Part shown: one piece after another, positions 8,192 to 18,120 of the stretch
Layout of the letters: each line of letters starts with the position of its first letter
Numbering within the stretch: the stretch's first letter is position 1
Origin: Bradyrhizobium sp. CCGB01
GTDB taxonomy: Bacteria; Pseudomonadota; Alphaproteobacteria; Rhizobiales; Xanthobacteraceae
Direction of reading: 5' to 3'
NCBI RefSeq assembly: GCF_024199795.1
Contig: NZ_JANADK010000001.1
Location: forward strand, 7,688,001 to 7,752,000
DNA length: 64,000 bases
The notes under the pieces: generated by a model
Databases searched by the model: none
What the model was told of the DNA's origin: nothing
What the model saw: the letters and a program-made list of their open reading frames with translations, nothing else
Program-made: the position numbers and the translations under genes

Positions 8192-10135
8192 TCAACCGGC
8201 CTGCTTCACACGCATGTACCATTCGACGAGCCGGCGAACCTGACGCTCGGTGTAGCCGCGCTCCACCATGCGTGCGACGAACTCGCCGTGTTTCTTCTCC
8301 GTCTCGCCGTCCTTCTTCGACCCGAAGGAGATGACCGGAAGCAGGTCCTCGACCTGGGAGAATATCCGCTTTTCGATCACGTCGCGAATCTTCTCGTAGG
8401 ACGTCCAGGTCGGATTTTTGCCACCGTTCTGGGCCCGCGAACGTAACGAGAATTTGACGACCTCGTTGCGGAAGTCCTTGGGGTTGGCGATCCCCGCCGG
8501 CTTCTCGATTTTCGTCAATTCCTGGTTCAAAAGCTCGCGATCGAGCAGCTGGCCGGTGTCGGGATCCTTGAAGTCCTGGTCCTCGATCCAGGCATCGGCG
8601 TAGTCGACGTAGCGGTCGAACAGGTTCTGCCCGTAATCCGAGTAGGATTCGAGATAAGCCTTCTGGATCTCGTTTCCAATGAACTCGGCGTAGCGCGGCG
8701 CCAGATCCGCCTTGATGAATTCGAGATAGCGCTTCTCGACTTCCTCCGTGAGCTGCTCGCGGCGGATCGACTGTTCCAGCGCGTACATCAGGTGCACGGC
8801 GTCGGCGGCAACTTCCTGCGGATCATGGTTGAAGGTCGCAGCCAGGATCTTGAAGGCAAAGCGCGTGGAGACGCCGTCCATGCCTTCGTCGACGCCGGCG
8901 GCATCGCGGTATTCCTGAACGCTGCGGGCCTTCGGATCGGATTCCTTCAGGCTTTCGCCATCATAAACCCGCATCTTGGCAAACACCGTGGAATTCTCGT
9001 GCTTGCGCAGGCGCGACATCACCGAGAACCGCGCCAGCGTCTCCAGCGTCGAGGGCGCGCAAGGCGCGGACGCGAGCTCCGAGCCCTGGATCAGCTTCTC
9101 GTAGATCTTCTGCTCCTCCGTGATCCGCAGGCAATAAGGCACCTTGATCACGCAGATGCGGTCGATGAAGGCCTCGTTGTTCTTGTTGGCCTTGAAGCTC
9201 GACCACTCGGCTTCGTTCGAGTGCGCGAGGATCACGCCGGTGAAGGGGATCGCGCCGATATTCTCGGTGCCGATGTAGTTGCCTTCCTGCGTTGCGGTCA
9301 GCAACGGATGCAGCATCTTGATCGGCGCCTTGAACATCTCGACGAATTCGAGGATGCCCTGGTTGGCGCGGTTGAGGCCGCCCGAATAGCTGTAGGCGTC
9401 GGGGTCGTTCTGCGCGTAGGTCTCGAGCTTGCGGATGTCGACCTTGCCGACCAGCGAGGAGATGTCCTGGTTGTTCTCGTCGCCCGGCTCGGTCTTGGAG
9501 ACTGCGATCTGGCGCAGCCGCGACGGCTGGATCTTGGCGACGCGGAATTGCGAGATATCGCCACCAAAGGCTTCGAGCCGCTTGTAGCACCACGGACTCA
9601 TCAAGCCCGTGAGACGCCGGCGCGGAATGCCGTACTTCTCCTCGAGCATCGGCCCGAGATGATCTGGATCGAACAGGCTGAGCGGGCTTTCGAACACGGG
9701 CGAGAGTTCATCGCCGGCCTTGAGCACGTAGATCGGCTGCACTTCCATCAGCGACTTGAGCCGCTCGGCGAGCGAGGATTTGCCGCCGCCGACCGGGCCG
9801 AGCAGATAGAGGATCTGCTTGCGCTCTTCGAGACCTTGCGCGGCGTGACGGAAGAAACCAACGATGCGTTCGATGGTTTCTTCCATGCCGTAGAAGCCGG
9901 CGAAGGCTGGATAGGTCCGGATGGTGCGGTTCAAAAAAATACGGCCAAGGCGTGGGTCCTTGGCCGTGTCAATCGTCTGGGGGTCACCGATGGCTGCTAG
10001 CAATCGCTCGGCCGCGTTCGCATATTTCATGGGATCGCTTCGACACGATTCCAGGTACTCCGCCATCGACATGTCGTGTTGGCTTCTCGCCTCGAACGAC
10101 TTAGCGAAAGCGTTGAATAGAGAATCGTTATACAT
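8192..10135 (-). CDS. prkA: PrkA-family serine protein kinase (YeaG)
   Basis: The 647-residue protein has an N-terminal AAA+ module with Walker A GPVGGGKS (113-120) and the C-terminal PrkA domain with its ERGYTERQVRRLVEWYMRV tail. In E. coli the homologue YeaG is a Ser/Thr kinase active in nitrogen starvation and stationary phase. The start is supported by GAGAGG 5-6 bases upstream. It is the first gene of prkA-yeaH-spoVR. A perfect EcfG-type promoter ends about 35 bases upstream of the start codon. Confidence 0.94.
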   Translation of the reverse strand: MYNDSLFNAFAKSFEARSQHDMSMAEYLESCRSDPMKYANAAERLLAAIGDPQTIDTAKDPRLGRIFLNRTIRTYPAFAGFYGMEETIERIVGFFRHAAQGLEERKQILYLLGPVGGGKSSLAERLKSLMEVQPIYVLKAGDELSPVFESPLSLFDPDHLGPMLEEKYGIPRRRLTGLMSPWCYKRLEAFGGDISQFRVAKIQPSRLRQIAVSKTEPGDENNQDISSLVGKVDIRKLETYAQNDPDAYSYSGGLNRANQGILEFVEMFKAPIKMLHPLLTATQEGNYIGTENIGAIPFTGVILAHSNEAEWSSFKANKNNEAFIDRICVIKVPYCLRITEEQKIYEKLIQGSELASAPCAPSTLETLARFSVMSRLRKHENSTVFAKMRVYDGESLKESDPKARSVQEYRDAAGVDEGMDGVSTRFAFKILAATFNHDPQEVAADAVHLMYALEQSIRREQLTEEVEKRYLEFIKADLAPRYAEFIGNEIQKAYLESYSDYGQNLFDRYVDYADAWIEDQDFKDPDTGQLLDRELLNQELTKIEKPAGIANPKDFRNEVVKFSLRSRAQNGGKNPTWTSYEKIRDVIEKRIFSQVEDLLPVISFGSKKDGETEKKHGEFVARMVERGYTERQVRRLVEWYMRVKQAG

Positions 10136-10169
10136 GATCCCTCTCCGCGTGAGTTCCGCTACAAGCTGA

Positions 10170-10195
10170 AACGAAAGCAGTTACCGGACCGTTCC
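10170..10195 (-). promoter_or_regulatory. EcfG (general stress sigma factor) promoter of prkA
   Basis: Read on the minus strand the sequence is GGAAC (10195-10191), a 17-base spacer, then CGTT (10173-10170). This is an exact match to the alphaproteobacterial EcfG/RpoE2 consensus GGAAC-N16/17-CGTT. Transcription would start near 10162, giving a leader of about 27 bases that contains the GAGAGG ribosome binding site. Confidence 0.85.
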
Positions 10196-10434
10196 TCAGG
10201 CCATTTCGAATCAGCGTGAGCACATGACGATCATTGGACACCCGGGCGCCGATACCACGCAACGCACAACGTAGGCACTCGTTGAGTTACGAACAGGCAC
10301 ATGCCTGTAATTTGTGCGAATCTGTAGCTATCTTCGCTCATTTCCAGAAAATGTCACTTGGTCGCAACATCCGGGCATTACCGGGGATGGGCCCATCCGG
10401 CACTGCAACATGGAGCGATCTGCGAGCGGCAATC

Positions 10435-11076
10435 TTATGACGCTTGTACGGCGAAGCCTTGCGTGCCGCGTTCATCTTCCTGCTGCAATGCAGTGCGCGC
10501 GGCGCTCGCAGCATGGCAATCGCGGCAAGCGCGCAGCAGTGTATCAAAATCGGTCGCCAAACCCTCCGAGCGGATGACAATCCGTTCATTCTGCCGATCG
10601 TCCTGCGCGCGGCGCGCCAAGCTTCGGGCGGCGCAGAGCTGCCGCTGCAAGGCCGGCGTCAGCGTCAGCACGATCGACTTGTGCCCGCGGCATTCCTCAG
10701 CCGAAATCTCCGCAATCGAGTCCCACAGCAGAAATTCATTGCCGATGCGGAGGTCGCGGATGCCATAGGGGGTGACGATCACCACCGGTCCCCGTTCGGC
10801 GGGCAGCAGCCAGATCAGCCGGCTGGTCACCAGGCCGAACAGCACGACGCCGGCATAGCCGATCGTCGTATCGTAGTCGCCGAGACCATCCCACCAGTCG
10901 AAGACAAGGGTCGCACTGAAAAGGGTCATCGCGAAGCCCGCCGCGACCAGCAGCCGCAGCTGGGTCGTACATGGACTGATTTCGAGGTCGTGGGACGCGT
11001 CGATGCATACGGCCGGCGCGACCGACTGCGGGCTGTCGGCGACAGCGAGCGTGCGGCCGTTATGATGTGCGTGCAT
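10435..11076 (-). CDS. STM3941-like two-helix membrane protein, paralogue of the gene at 1850-2434
   Basis: From the ATG at 11076 the protein has 213 residues; an ATG at 11097 would add seven but lacks a ribosome binding site, whereas GGGGA precedes the 11076 start. After a polar N-terminus come two membrane helices (about 40-60 and 70-90) and a soluble domain with PYGIRDLRIGNEFLLWDSIAEIS. The region IVIRSEGLATDFDTLLRACRDC lines up with VIVNAGGLTMDTETLLATCKQY of the other copy. It stands alone between the prkA operon and tal-pgi. The 5' region holds a weak EcfG-like sequence at 11294-11318. No function is assigned. Confidence 0.65.
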   Translation of the reverse strand: MHAHHNGRTLAVADSPQSVAPAVCIDASHDLEISPCTTQLRLLVAAGFAMTLFSATLVFDWWDGLGDYDTTIGYAGVVLFGLVTSRLIWLLPAERGPVVIVTPYGIRDLRIGNEFLLWDSIAEISAEECRGHKSIVLTLTPALQRQLCAARSLARRAQDDRQNERIVIRSEGLATDFDTLLRACRDCHAASAARTALQQEDERGTQGFAVQAS

Positions 11077-11097
11077 GCTTTTCCCCAGCATGGCCAT

Positions 11098-11404
11098 TCG
11101 CGGCCGAGCGACGATGTATCAGGCGGACCAGGATCCGCTGATGACACTCCACGCAACCATGGGCTGACGAGACGAAGCGGCTGACGTTACGCGACGAGAC
11201 CTTGGCGAGCTCTTCCAGCCAACGACTTTTTACGCAGCACGGCTACTTCCGCCTGGATCGCCATGATCGCGACGGAGTTACACTGGAGGGTATGACGCCT
11301 ATGCCCTTGATTGGTTCCCTCCCGGGAGCATGTAAGCTAGAGGATAGCGCGTCAGGACCGGCGCGGAAACCCCTCGCCCGTAGGCTTGGAGATAAATAAG
11401 CATC
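11098..11404. other. Divergent intergenic region before tal-pgi
   Basis: No convincing gene is present. On the minus strand GGAAC (11318-11314), 16 bases and CGTC (11297-11294) give a weak EcfG-like match that could serve the minus-strand gene. CTCCCGGGAG at 11319-11328 is a short palindrome. TTGGAG shortly before the ATG at 11405 is the likely ribosome binding site of tal-pgi. No clear housekeeping promoter can be named. Confidence 0.45.
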
Positions 11405-14254
11405 ATGAATCCCGTCAAAGAACTGGAAAAGCACGGACAAGCCGTCTGGCTGGACTTCCTGGCCCGCGGCTTCATCGCCAAGGGCGATCTGAAGCGGCTG
11501 ATCGACACCGACGGCGTCAAGGGCGTCACCTCCAATCCGTCGATCTTCGAGAAGGCGATCGGCAGCTCGGACGAGTATGACGCCCCGATCGGCAAGGCGC
11601 TGAAGCGCGGCGACCGGACCGTGGCGGACCTGTTCGAGGCCGTCGCGATCGAGGACATCCAGAGCGCCGCCGACGTGCTCCGCCCGGTCTATGACCGCCT
11701 CCAGGGAGGCGACGGCTATGTCAGCCTGGAAGTCTCGCCCTATCTGGCGATGGACACCGCCGGCACGGTCGCCGAGGCGCGGCGTCTCTGGAAGGACGTT
11801 GGTCGCAAGAACCTGATGGTGAAGGTGCCGGCGACGCCGGAGGGCCTGCCGGCGATCGAGCAGCTGATCGGCGACGGCATCAGCATCAACATCACGCTCT
11901 TGTTCTCCCGGGACGTCTACCTTCAGGTCGCCGAGGCCTATCTCGCCGGCCTGGAAAAATATGTCGCCGGCGGCGGCGCCCCGTCGCACGTGGCGAGCGT
12001 CGCGAGCTTCTTCGTCAGCCGCATCGACTCGGTCGTCGACAAGCAGCTCGACGAGAAGATCGCCCGCGCCAACGATCCATCCGAGAAGGAACGGCTCGCC
12101 GCACTGAAGGGCAAGGTCGCAATCGCCAACGCCAAGGTCGCCTACCAGGATTACAAGCGCCTGTTTTCCGGCCCGCGCTGGGACAAGCTCGCCGCCAAGG
12201 GCGCCAAGCCGCAGCGGATGCTGTGGGCCTCCACCGGCACCAAGAACAAGGACTACAGCGACGTCCTCTATGTCGAGGAGCTGATCGGCCCCGACACCAT
12301 CAACACCGTGCCGCCGGCGACGCTCGACGCGTTCCGCGACCACGGCAAGCCGCGCGACAGCCTGGAAGAGAATGTCGACGACGCAAGGCGCGTGCTGGAA
12401 GAGCTGGAGCGCTCCGGCGTCTCGCTCGATGCGATCACCGAGGAGCTCGTCAAGGACGGCGTCAAGCAGTTCGCCGATGCCGCCGACAAGCTCTACGGTG
12501 CGGTCGCCCACAAGCGCGCGACCGTGCTTGGCCCCGCGATCGACCGCCAGCATCTCTCGCTCGGCGACGGTCTCGGCAAGGCCGTGGCCAAGAGCACCGA
12601 GGAATGGCGCGCGTCGGCAAAGATCCGCAGGCTGTGGCAGCGCGACAAATCGGTCTGGACCGGCACTGACGAGGACAAATGGCTCGGCTGGCTCGACAGC
12701 GCGGCAAAGGCCGACGTCGCCGACTATGAGGACTATGCGAGCCGCGTGAAGGGCCAAAAATTCTCCGACGCCGTCGTCCTCGGCATGGGCGGATCGAGCC
12801 TTGGCCCTGAGGTGCTCGCCGAGACCTTCGGGAAAAAGCCCGGCTTCCCGAAGCTGCACGTTCTTGACTCCACCGATCCGACGCAGGTGCGGGCAATGGA
12901 GGACAAGATCGACATCGCCAACACCGTGTTCATCGTCTCCAGCAAATCCGGCGGCACCACCGAACCGAACGCGATGAAGGACTATTTCCACGAGCGCGTC
13001 GCGCAGGCGCTCGGCCCGAAGGCCAAGACCGGCTTCCGCTTCATCGCGGTCACCGATCCCGGCTCGTCGCTTGAGAAGGCGGCGAAGGAGCTGAACTACG
13101 CCCGCACCTTCCATGGCGAGCCGTCGATCGGCGGACGCTACTCCGTGCTCTCGCCGTTCGGCCTGGTGCCGGCGGCGACCGCGGGCATCGACGTCAAGAC
13201 CTTCCTCAAGCATGCGCTGGCGATGGCCCGCTCCTGCGGCCCGGACGTGCCGCCGAGTGAGAACCCGGGCGTGCAGCTCGGCCTTGCCATGGGCCTCGCC
13301 GGCCTCGAAGGCCGCGACAAGGTGACGATCCTGTCGTCGAAGAAGATCGCCGATTTCGACGCCTGGGCCGAGCAGCTCATCGCGGAATCCACCGGCAAGG
13401 AAGGCAAGGGCCTGATCCCGATTGCCGGCGAGCCGCTGGGCGATCCCTCGGTCTACGGCAATGACCGCTTCTTCATCGACATCCGCACCGAGGGCGAGGC
13501 GGACGCCGCGCACGACTCGGCGCTCGCGGGGATCGAAGCGGCCGGCCATCCGGTGGTCCGCATCGTCATGAAGTCGATCGACCATCTCGGCCAGGAATTC
13601 TTCCGCTTCGAGATGGCAACCGCCGTGGCAGGCTCGATCCTCGGCATCAACCCGTTCGACCAGCCGGACGTGGAAGCGGCCAAGATCAAGACCCGCGAGC
13701 TCACCGCGTCGTTCGAGAAGACCGGCACACTGCCGGCCGAGCAGCCGGTGGTCAGCACCGATGAGGCCGACCTCTACACCGACGAAGCCAACGCCACGGC
13801 GCTGCGCGCCGCGGGCGCCAACGGCGACCTTACCTCGTGGCTGAGGGCGCATCTGTCGCGCTCCAACCATGGCGATTATGTCGCCCTGCTAGGCTACATC
13901 GCGCGCGACAAGGCGACGATCGACGCACTCCAGACGATGCGTCTGGAAGTGCGCGAGAAGCGCCACGTCGCGACCTGCGCCGAGTTCGGGCCGCGCTTCC
14001 TGCACTCGACGGGGCAGGCCTACAAGGGAGGGCCCGACAGCGGCGTGTTCCTCCAGATCACCGCCGACGATGCCAAGGACCTTGCGGTGCCGGGCCAGAA
14101 GGCGAGCTTCGGCGTCATCAAGGCGGCGCAGGCGCGCGGCGACTTCGACGTGCTCACCGAGCGCGGCCGGCGCGCGCTCCGGGTGCACCTGAAGGGCGGG
14201 CTCAAGAAAGGTCTCGCGACGCTCAATGCGGCGCTCAACGATGCACTGAATTAA
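11405..14254 (+). CDS. tal-pgi: Bifunctional transaldolase/glucose-6-phosphate isomerase
   Basis: A 949-residue natural fusion. The N-terminal part (about 1-370) is transaldolase: [12 protein letters not shown] near residue 41 and Schiff-base Lys140 in [16 protein letters not shown]. The C-terminal part (about 390-949) is phosphoglucose isomerase with [10 protein letters not shown] at about 460 and SKSGGTTEP at about 516. The fusion joins the non-oxidative pentose phosphate branch to fructose-6-P/glucose-6-P exchange. It is followed 13 bases later by gnd, then zwf, pgl and gluconokinase, so the whole block is probably one transcription unit. No break or frameshift is seen. Confidence 0.95.
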   Translation: MNPVKELEKHGQAVWLDFLARGFIAKGDLKRLIDTDGVKGVTSNPSIFEKAIGSSDEYDAPIGKALKRGDRTVADLFEAVAIEDIQSAADVLRPVYDRLQGGDGYVSLEVSPYLAMDTAGTVAEARRLWKDVGRKNLMVKVPATPEGLPAIEQLIGDGISINITLLFSRDVYLQVAEAYLAGLEKYVAGGGAPSHVASVASFFVSRIDSVVDKQLDEKIARANDPSEKERLAALKGKVAIANAKVAYQDYKRLFSGPRWDKLAAKGAKPQRMLWASTGTKNKDYSDVLYVEELIGPDTINTVPPATLDAFRDHGKPRDSLEENVDDARRVLEELERSGVSLDAITEELVKDGVKQFADAADKLYGAVAHKRATVLGPAIDRQHLSLGDGLGKAVAKSTEEWRASAKIRRLWQRDKSVWTGTDEDKWLGWLDSAAKADVADYEDYASRVKGQKFSDAVVLGMGGSSLGPEVLAETFGKKPGFPKLHVLDSTDPTQVRAMEDKIDIANTVFIVSSKSGGTTEPNAMKDYFHERVAQALGPKAKTGFRFIAVTDPGSSLEKAAKELNYARTFHGEPSIGGRYSVLSPFGLVPAATAGIDVKTFLKHALAMARSCGPDVPPSENPGVQLGLAMGLAGLEGRDKVTILSSKKIADFDAWAEQLIAESTGKEGKGLIPIAGEPLGDPSVYGNDRFFIDIRTEGEADAAHDSALAGIEAAGHPVVRIVMKSIDHLGQEFFRFEMATAVAGSILGINPFDQPDVEAAKIKTRELTASFEKTGTLPAEQPVVSTDEADLYTDEANATALRAAGANGDLTSWLRAHLSRSNHGDYVALLGYIARDKATIDALQTMRLEVREKRHVATCAEFGPRFLHSTGQAYKGGPDSGVFLQITADDAKDLAVPGQKASFGVIKAAQARGDFDVLTERGRRALRVHLKGGLKKGLATLNAALNDALN

Positions 14255-14267
14255 GGGAATCTCTCAC

Positions 14268-15266
14268 ATGCAACTCGGCATGATCGGCCTCGGCCGGATG
14301 GGCGGCAACATCGTTCGCCGCCTGATGCGTCACGGCCATTCGACCGTGGTCTACGACAAGGACGCCAAGGCCGTCGCCGGCCTTGCCGCCGACGGCGCGG
14401 TCGGCTCCGCGACGCTCGAGGAGTTCATCTCGAAACTCGAACGGCCGCGCACGGCCTGGGTGATGCTGCCGGCCGGGCACATCACCGAGACGACGATCGA
14501 CACGATCGCGGGCGTAATGCAGGAAGGCGACGTCATCATCGACGGCGGCAACACGTTCTGGCAGGACGACGTCCGCCGTGGCAAGGCGCTGAAGGCGCGC
14601 GGCATCCATTATGTCGATGTCGGCACGTCAGGCGGTGTCTGGGGGCTCGACCGCGGCTATTGCATGATGATCGGCGGCGAGAAGCAGGTGGTCGACCGGC
14701 TCGATCCGATCTTCGCCGCGCTCGCGCCCGGCGCCGGCGACATCCCGCGCACGGAGGGACGTGACGGGCGCGATCCCCGCATCGAGCAGGGTTACATCCA
14801 TGCCGGCCCGGTCGGCGCCGGCCATTTCGTCAAGATGATCCACAACGGCATCGAGTACGGCCTGATGCAGGCCTATGCCGAAGGATTTGATATTCTCAAG
14901 AACGCCAGCATCGAGGCTCTGCCGGCCGACCATCGCTATGATTTCGACCTCGCCGACATCGCCGAGGTGTGGCGGCGCGGCAGCGTGATCCCGTCATGGC
15001 TGCTCGACCTCACCTCGACGGCGCTCGCGGACAGCCCTGCACTCGCGGAGTATTCCGGCTTCGTGGAGGATTCCGGCGAAGGACGCTGGACCGTGAATGC
15101 CGCGATCGACGAGGCGGTGCCGGCCGAAGTGCTGACCGCGGCGCTCTACACACGTTTCCGTTCCCGCAAGGAACACACCTTCGCCGAAAAAATTCTCTCC
15201 GCGATGCGCGCAGGGTTCGGCGGCCACAAGGAGCCGAAGCAGCCGGGCGCGTCGAAGCCCAAATAA
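14268..15266 (+). CDS. gnd: 6-phosphogluconate dehydrogenase, short NAD-type
   Basis: At 332 residues this is the short form (GndA/YqeC-like), which usually prefers NAD+ and is shorter than the ~470-residue NADP form. [13 protein letters not shown] (7-19) is the dinucleotide-binding loop, [21 protein letters not shown] the substrate loop, and Lys189 in [15 protein letters not shown] the catalytic lysine. It decarboxylates 6-phosphogluconate to ribulose 5-phosphate. It is 13 bases downstream of tal-pgi and 40 bases upstream of zwf. The NAD preference is inferred from the family. Confidence 0.92.
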   Translation: MQLGMIGLGRMGGNIVRRLMRHGHSTVVYDKDAKAVAGLAADGAVGSATLEEFISKLERPRTAWVMLPAGHITETTIDTIAGVMQEGDVIIDGGNTFWQDDVRRGKALKARGIHYVDVGTSGGVWGLDRGYCMMIGGEKQVVDRLDPIFAALAPGAGDIPRTEGRDGRDPRIEQGYIHAGPVGAGHFVKMIHNGIEYGLMQAYAEGFDILKNASIEALPADHRYDFDLADIAEVWRRGSVIPSWLLDLTSTALADSPALAEYSGFVEDSGEGRWTVNAAIDEAVPAEVLTAALYTRFRSRKEHTFAEKILSAMRAGFGGHKEPKQPGASKPK

Positions 15267-15306
15267 CAAGTACAGCAAGACGTAACAAAGCGAAGGCCAA
15301 TCGTTC

Positions 15307-16818
15307 GTGACAAAAGACCCGCAAGCAAAGCGCAAGCCGGAAAATTGCGCCTTCGTCATTTTCGGTGTCACCGGTGATCTCACTCACCGTCTGGTGATGC
15401 CGTCGCTGTACAACCTCGCCGCCGAGCACCTGCTGCCGGAAAAATTCTGCGTCGTCGGCGTGGCCCGCAAGGGCCAGTCGGACGACGAGCTCCGCGACAG
15501 CCTGTTGAAGGGCCTGCGCCGGTTCGCGACGCGCCCCGTGGACGACGACGTCGCCAGGAAGCTGCTGGAATGCGTGACGTTCGTCGAGGCCGATCCGAAC
15601 GACCCGCCCTCGTTCGACCGACTGCGCGAGCATCTGGACTCGCTGGAATGCGCACAGGACACCGGCGGCAACCGGCTGTTTTATCTTGCCACGCCGCCGG
15701 CCGCCTTCGCGCCGACCGCGCGCGAGCTTGGTCGCACCGGCATGATGAAGGAGAACGGCGCCTGGCGGCGTCTCGTGATCGAAAAGCCGTTCGGCACCGA
15801 TCTCGCCTCGGCGCGCGCGCTGAACGCCGAGCTGCTGAAGATCATGGACGAGCACCAGATTTACCGGATCGATCACTATCTCGGCAAGGAGACGGTGCAG
15901 AACATCCTGGTGCTGCGCTTCGCGAACGGCATGTTCGAGCCCATCTGGAATCGCAACCATATCGACCACATCCAGATCACGGTGGAGGAGAAGCTCGGCG
16001 TCGGCCATCGCGGCGGCTTCTACGATGCCACCGGTGCGCTGCGCGACATGGTGCCGAACCATCTGTTCCAGCTGATGTCGCTGGTCGCGATGGAGCCGCC
16101 CGCCCGCTTCGACGCGCACTCGGTGCGCTCCGAGAAGGCCGAAGTGCTCACCTCGATCCAGCGACCGAGCCAGGAGGAAGCGCTGAAGAGCTCGGTGCGC
16201 GCGCAATATCTTGCGGGCCGGATCGGCGAAGACGAGATCCCGGATTATCGCAAGACCGAGGACGTCAAGCCCGGCAGCACCACCGAGACCTTCGTCGCGC
16301 TCAAGCTGATGATCGACAATTGGCGCTGGGCCGGCGTGCCGTTCTACCTGCGCACCGGCAAGGCGCTCGGCCACAAGCGCACCGAAGTCGCGATCAAGTT
16401 CAAGCAGGCGCCGCTGTCGATGTTCACGGGCACGACGGTCGACCGCCTGTCGCAGAACTTCCTCACCATCGGCATCGCGCCGACCGAGACCATCGAGCTG
16501 CAGTTCAACGCCAAGATCCCGGGGCCCAGCGTCACCATCGACGGCGTCGAGATGAAGTTCCGCTACGGCGACTATTTCCGCGCCGATCCCTCGACCGGCT
16601 ACGAGACGCTGATCTACGACTGCATGATCGGCGACAACATCCTGTTTCAGCGCGCCGACGGCATCGAGGCCGGCTGGCAGGCCGTGCAGCCGTTCCTGGA
16701 TGCCTGGAAAAGCGCGGGCACCAACGGCATCGAGACCTACGAGGCTGGCAGCGACGGCCCGGCCTGCGCCGACGAGTTGCTCCGGCGCGACGGGCGCAGC
16801 TGGCGGAAATATTCGTGA
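15307..16818 (+). CDS. zwf: Glucose-6-phosphate 1-dehydrogenase
   Basis: A 503-residue enzyme with a GTG start. The nucleotide-binding IFGVTGDLTHR motif lies near residue 18, EKPFGTDL near 158, and the active-site RIDHYLGKE with His190. It oxidises glucose 6-phosphate to 6-phosphogluconolactone, the first step of the oxidative pentose phosphate and Entner-Doudoroff routes. The stop TGA shares its last base with the ATG of pgl, so the two are translationally coupled. Length and motifs are normal. Confidence 0.96.
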   Translation: MTKDPQAKRKPENCAFVIFGVTGDLTHRLVMPSLYNLAAEHLLPEKFCVVGVARKGQSDDELRDSLLKGLRRFATRPVDDDVARKLLECVTFVEADPNDPPSFDRLREHLDSLECAQDTGGNRLFYLATPPAAFAPTARELGRTGMMKENGAWRRLVIEKPFGTDLASARALNAELLKIMDEHQIYRIDHYLGKETVQNILVLRFANGMFEPIWNRNHIDHIQITVEEKLGVGHRGGFYDATGALRDMVPNHLFQLMSLVAMEPPARFDAHSVRSEKAEVLTSIQRPSQEEALKSSVRAQYLAGRIGEDEIPDYRKTEDVKPGSTTETFVALKLMIDNWRWAGVPFYLRTGKALGHKRTEVAIKFKQAPLSMFTGTTVDRLSQNFLTIGIAPTETIELQFNAKIPGPSVTIDGVEMKFRYGDYFRADPSTGYETLIYDCMIGDNILFQRADGIEAGWQAVQPFLDAWKSAGTNGIETYEAGSDGPACADELLRRDGRSWRKYS

Positions 16819-17567
16819 TGGCCGCGGCCGGACAGCCGAAGGTGATCGTCGAGGCCGACGCCCAGGCGCTGGCGCTGGCCGCAGCCGAACGGGTGATGGC
16901 GCGGATCGCCACCAATCCCTCGCGGATCGCAATCTGCCTGACCGGCGGCTCGAGCCCGAAGAAGCTCTATCAATTGCTCGGAAGCGACGCCTGGCGCGGA
17001 AGGATTCCCTGGGACCGCGTACACTGGTTCATCGGCGACGAGCGTTTCGTGACGGAAAGCGATCCGCTCAACAATATGGCGGTCGCACGCGCGACCTTTC
17101 TCGACCGCAATGCGCCCTCCGGCCATATCCACCCGATCCCGACGGCGGCTGAAAACCCCGATCAAAGTGCACAAGCCTATGCGCGCGAGCTGCAATCGTT
17201 CTACGGTGCTGCGAGCCTCGATCCGGCACGGCCGCTGTTCGACCTGGTTCTGATGGGCGCGGGACCGGACGGCCACACCGCCTCGCTCTTCCCGGGCTAT
17301 CCCGCGGTCGAGGAGACCACACGCTGGGTCGTGGGCGTCCCCAGGGCCAATGTCGCGCCTTTCGTGCCGCGGGTCTCGCTCACCCTGCCCGCTTTGGCGT
17401 CCTGCCGCGAAATGCTGTTCGAGATTGCCGGGCACGACAAGCAGCCGATCTTGACGCGCCTGCTCAATGGCGAGAATCTGCCGGCTGTACGCGCGCGCTC
17501 GAATGGTGAGACCGTCTGGCTGGTCGACCAGGCCGCGCTTCCGGAGGGAATTCGTGGCGGGCGTTGA
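16818..17567 (+). CDS. pgl: 6-phosphogluconolactonase
   Basis: The 249-residue protein hydrolyses the lactone made by Zwf. Motifs include LTGGSSPKKLY (about 34-44), HWFIGDERFV and GAGPDGHTASLFPG, all typical of the DevB/Pgl family. The ATG at 16818 overlaps the zwf stop (TGATG), which decides the start even though the frame is open further upstream. Its 3' end overlaps the gluconokinase start by 14 bases. Confidence 0.94.
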   Translation: MAAAGQPKVIVEADAQALALAAAERVMARIATNPSRIAICLTGGSSPKKLYQLLGSDAWRGRIPWDRVHWFIGDERFVTESDPLNNMAVARATFLDRNAPSGHIHPIPTAAENPDQSAQAYARELQSFYGAASLDPARPLFDLVLMGAGPDGHTASLFPGYPAVEETTRWVVGVPRANVAPFVPRVSLTLPALASCREMLFEIAGHDKQPILTRLLNGENLPAVRARSNGETVWLVDQAALPEGIRGGR

Positions 17568-18084
17568 AGCACCTTGTGCGTTGATCGTGATGGGCGTGTC
17601 GGGTTCAGGCAAGAGCACGGTTGCGGAGGCGCTCGGCCAGCGGCTCGGCTGGCGCTTCGAGGACGGCGACAGCTTCCACCCCGCCAGCAATGTCCAGAAG
17701 ATGCGGGCCGGCCACCCCCTCACCGACGAGGACCGCTGGCCCTGGCTCAACGCCATCGCCGACGAGATCGCCCGGGTCTGCGACAAGGGCGAGCACGTCA
17801 TCATCGCCTGCTCGGCGCTGAAGCACACCTATCGTGACGTGCTGCTGCGCGGCCGCGACGACGTCCGCTTCGTCTTCCTGAGGGGCACCAAGGAGCTGAT
17901 CGCCGCCCGGCTCGCGCAGCGCAAGGGCCATTTCATGCCGCCCGAGCTGCTGACGAGCCAGTTCACGACGCTGGAGCCGCCCGAGGCCGGCGAGCATGTC
18001 ATCACCGTCTCGATCGACGAATCCGTCGAGGCGATCGTCGACGGCGTGGTGCGGCAGCTGAGACTGGGCGGCACGAAACGCTGA
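17554..18084 (+). CDS. gntK: Gluconokinase
   Basis: The GTG at 17554 is preceded by GGAGGG at 17543-17548 and gives 176 residues, the usual length for the GntK/IdnK family. The P-loop is GVSGSGKST (14-22), followed by ALGQRLGWRFEDGDSFHP and DEDRWPWL, which form the gluconate site. It phosphorylates gluconate with ATP to 6-phosphogluconate, feeding the same pool as Zwf and Pgl. It overlaps pgl by 14 bases, so it belongs to the same operon. Confidence 0.93.
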   Translation: MAGVEAPCALIVMGVSGSGKSTVAEALGQRLGWRFEDGDSFHPASNVQKMRAGHPLTDEDRWPWLNAIADEIARVCDKGEHVIIACSALKHTYRDVLLRGRDDVRFVFLRGTKELIAARLAQRKGHFMPPELLTSQFTTLEPPEAGEHVITVSIDESVEAIVDGVVRQLRLGGTKR

Positions 18085-18120
18085 GGCCAAGAAAGAGGCC
18101 AAGAAACCCAAGGTCCTGCC

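Noticed and set aside
10196..10434. Possible small gene or RNA between prkA and the minus-strand gene at 10435
   Set aside because: Open frames here lack ribosome binding sites and coherent composition, and no stable hairpin with a T-tract was found.
11294..11318. EcfG promoter for the minus-strand gene at 10435-11076
   Set aside because: GGAAC-N16-CGTC misses the last T of the -10, and the implied leader is about 200 bases; kept only as a note in the intergenic entry.
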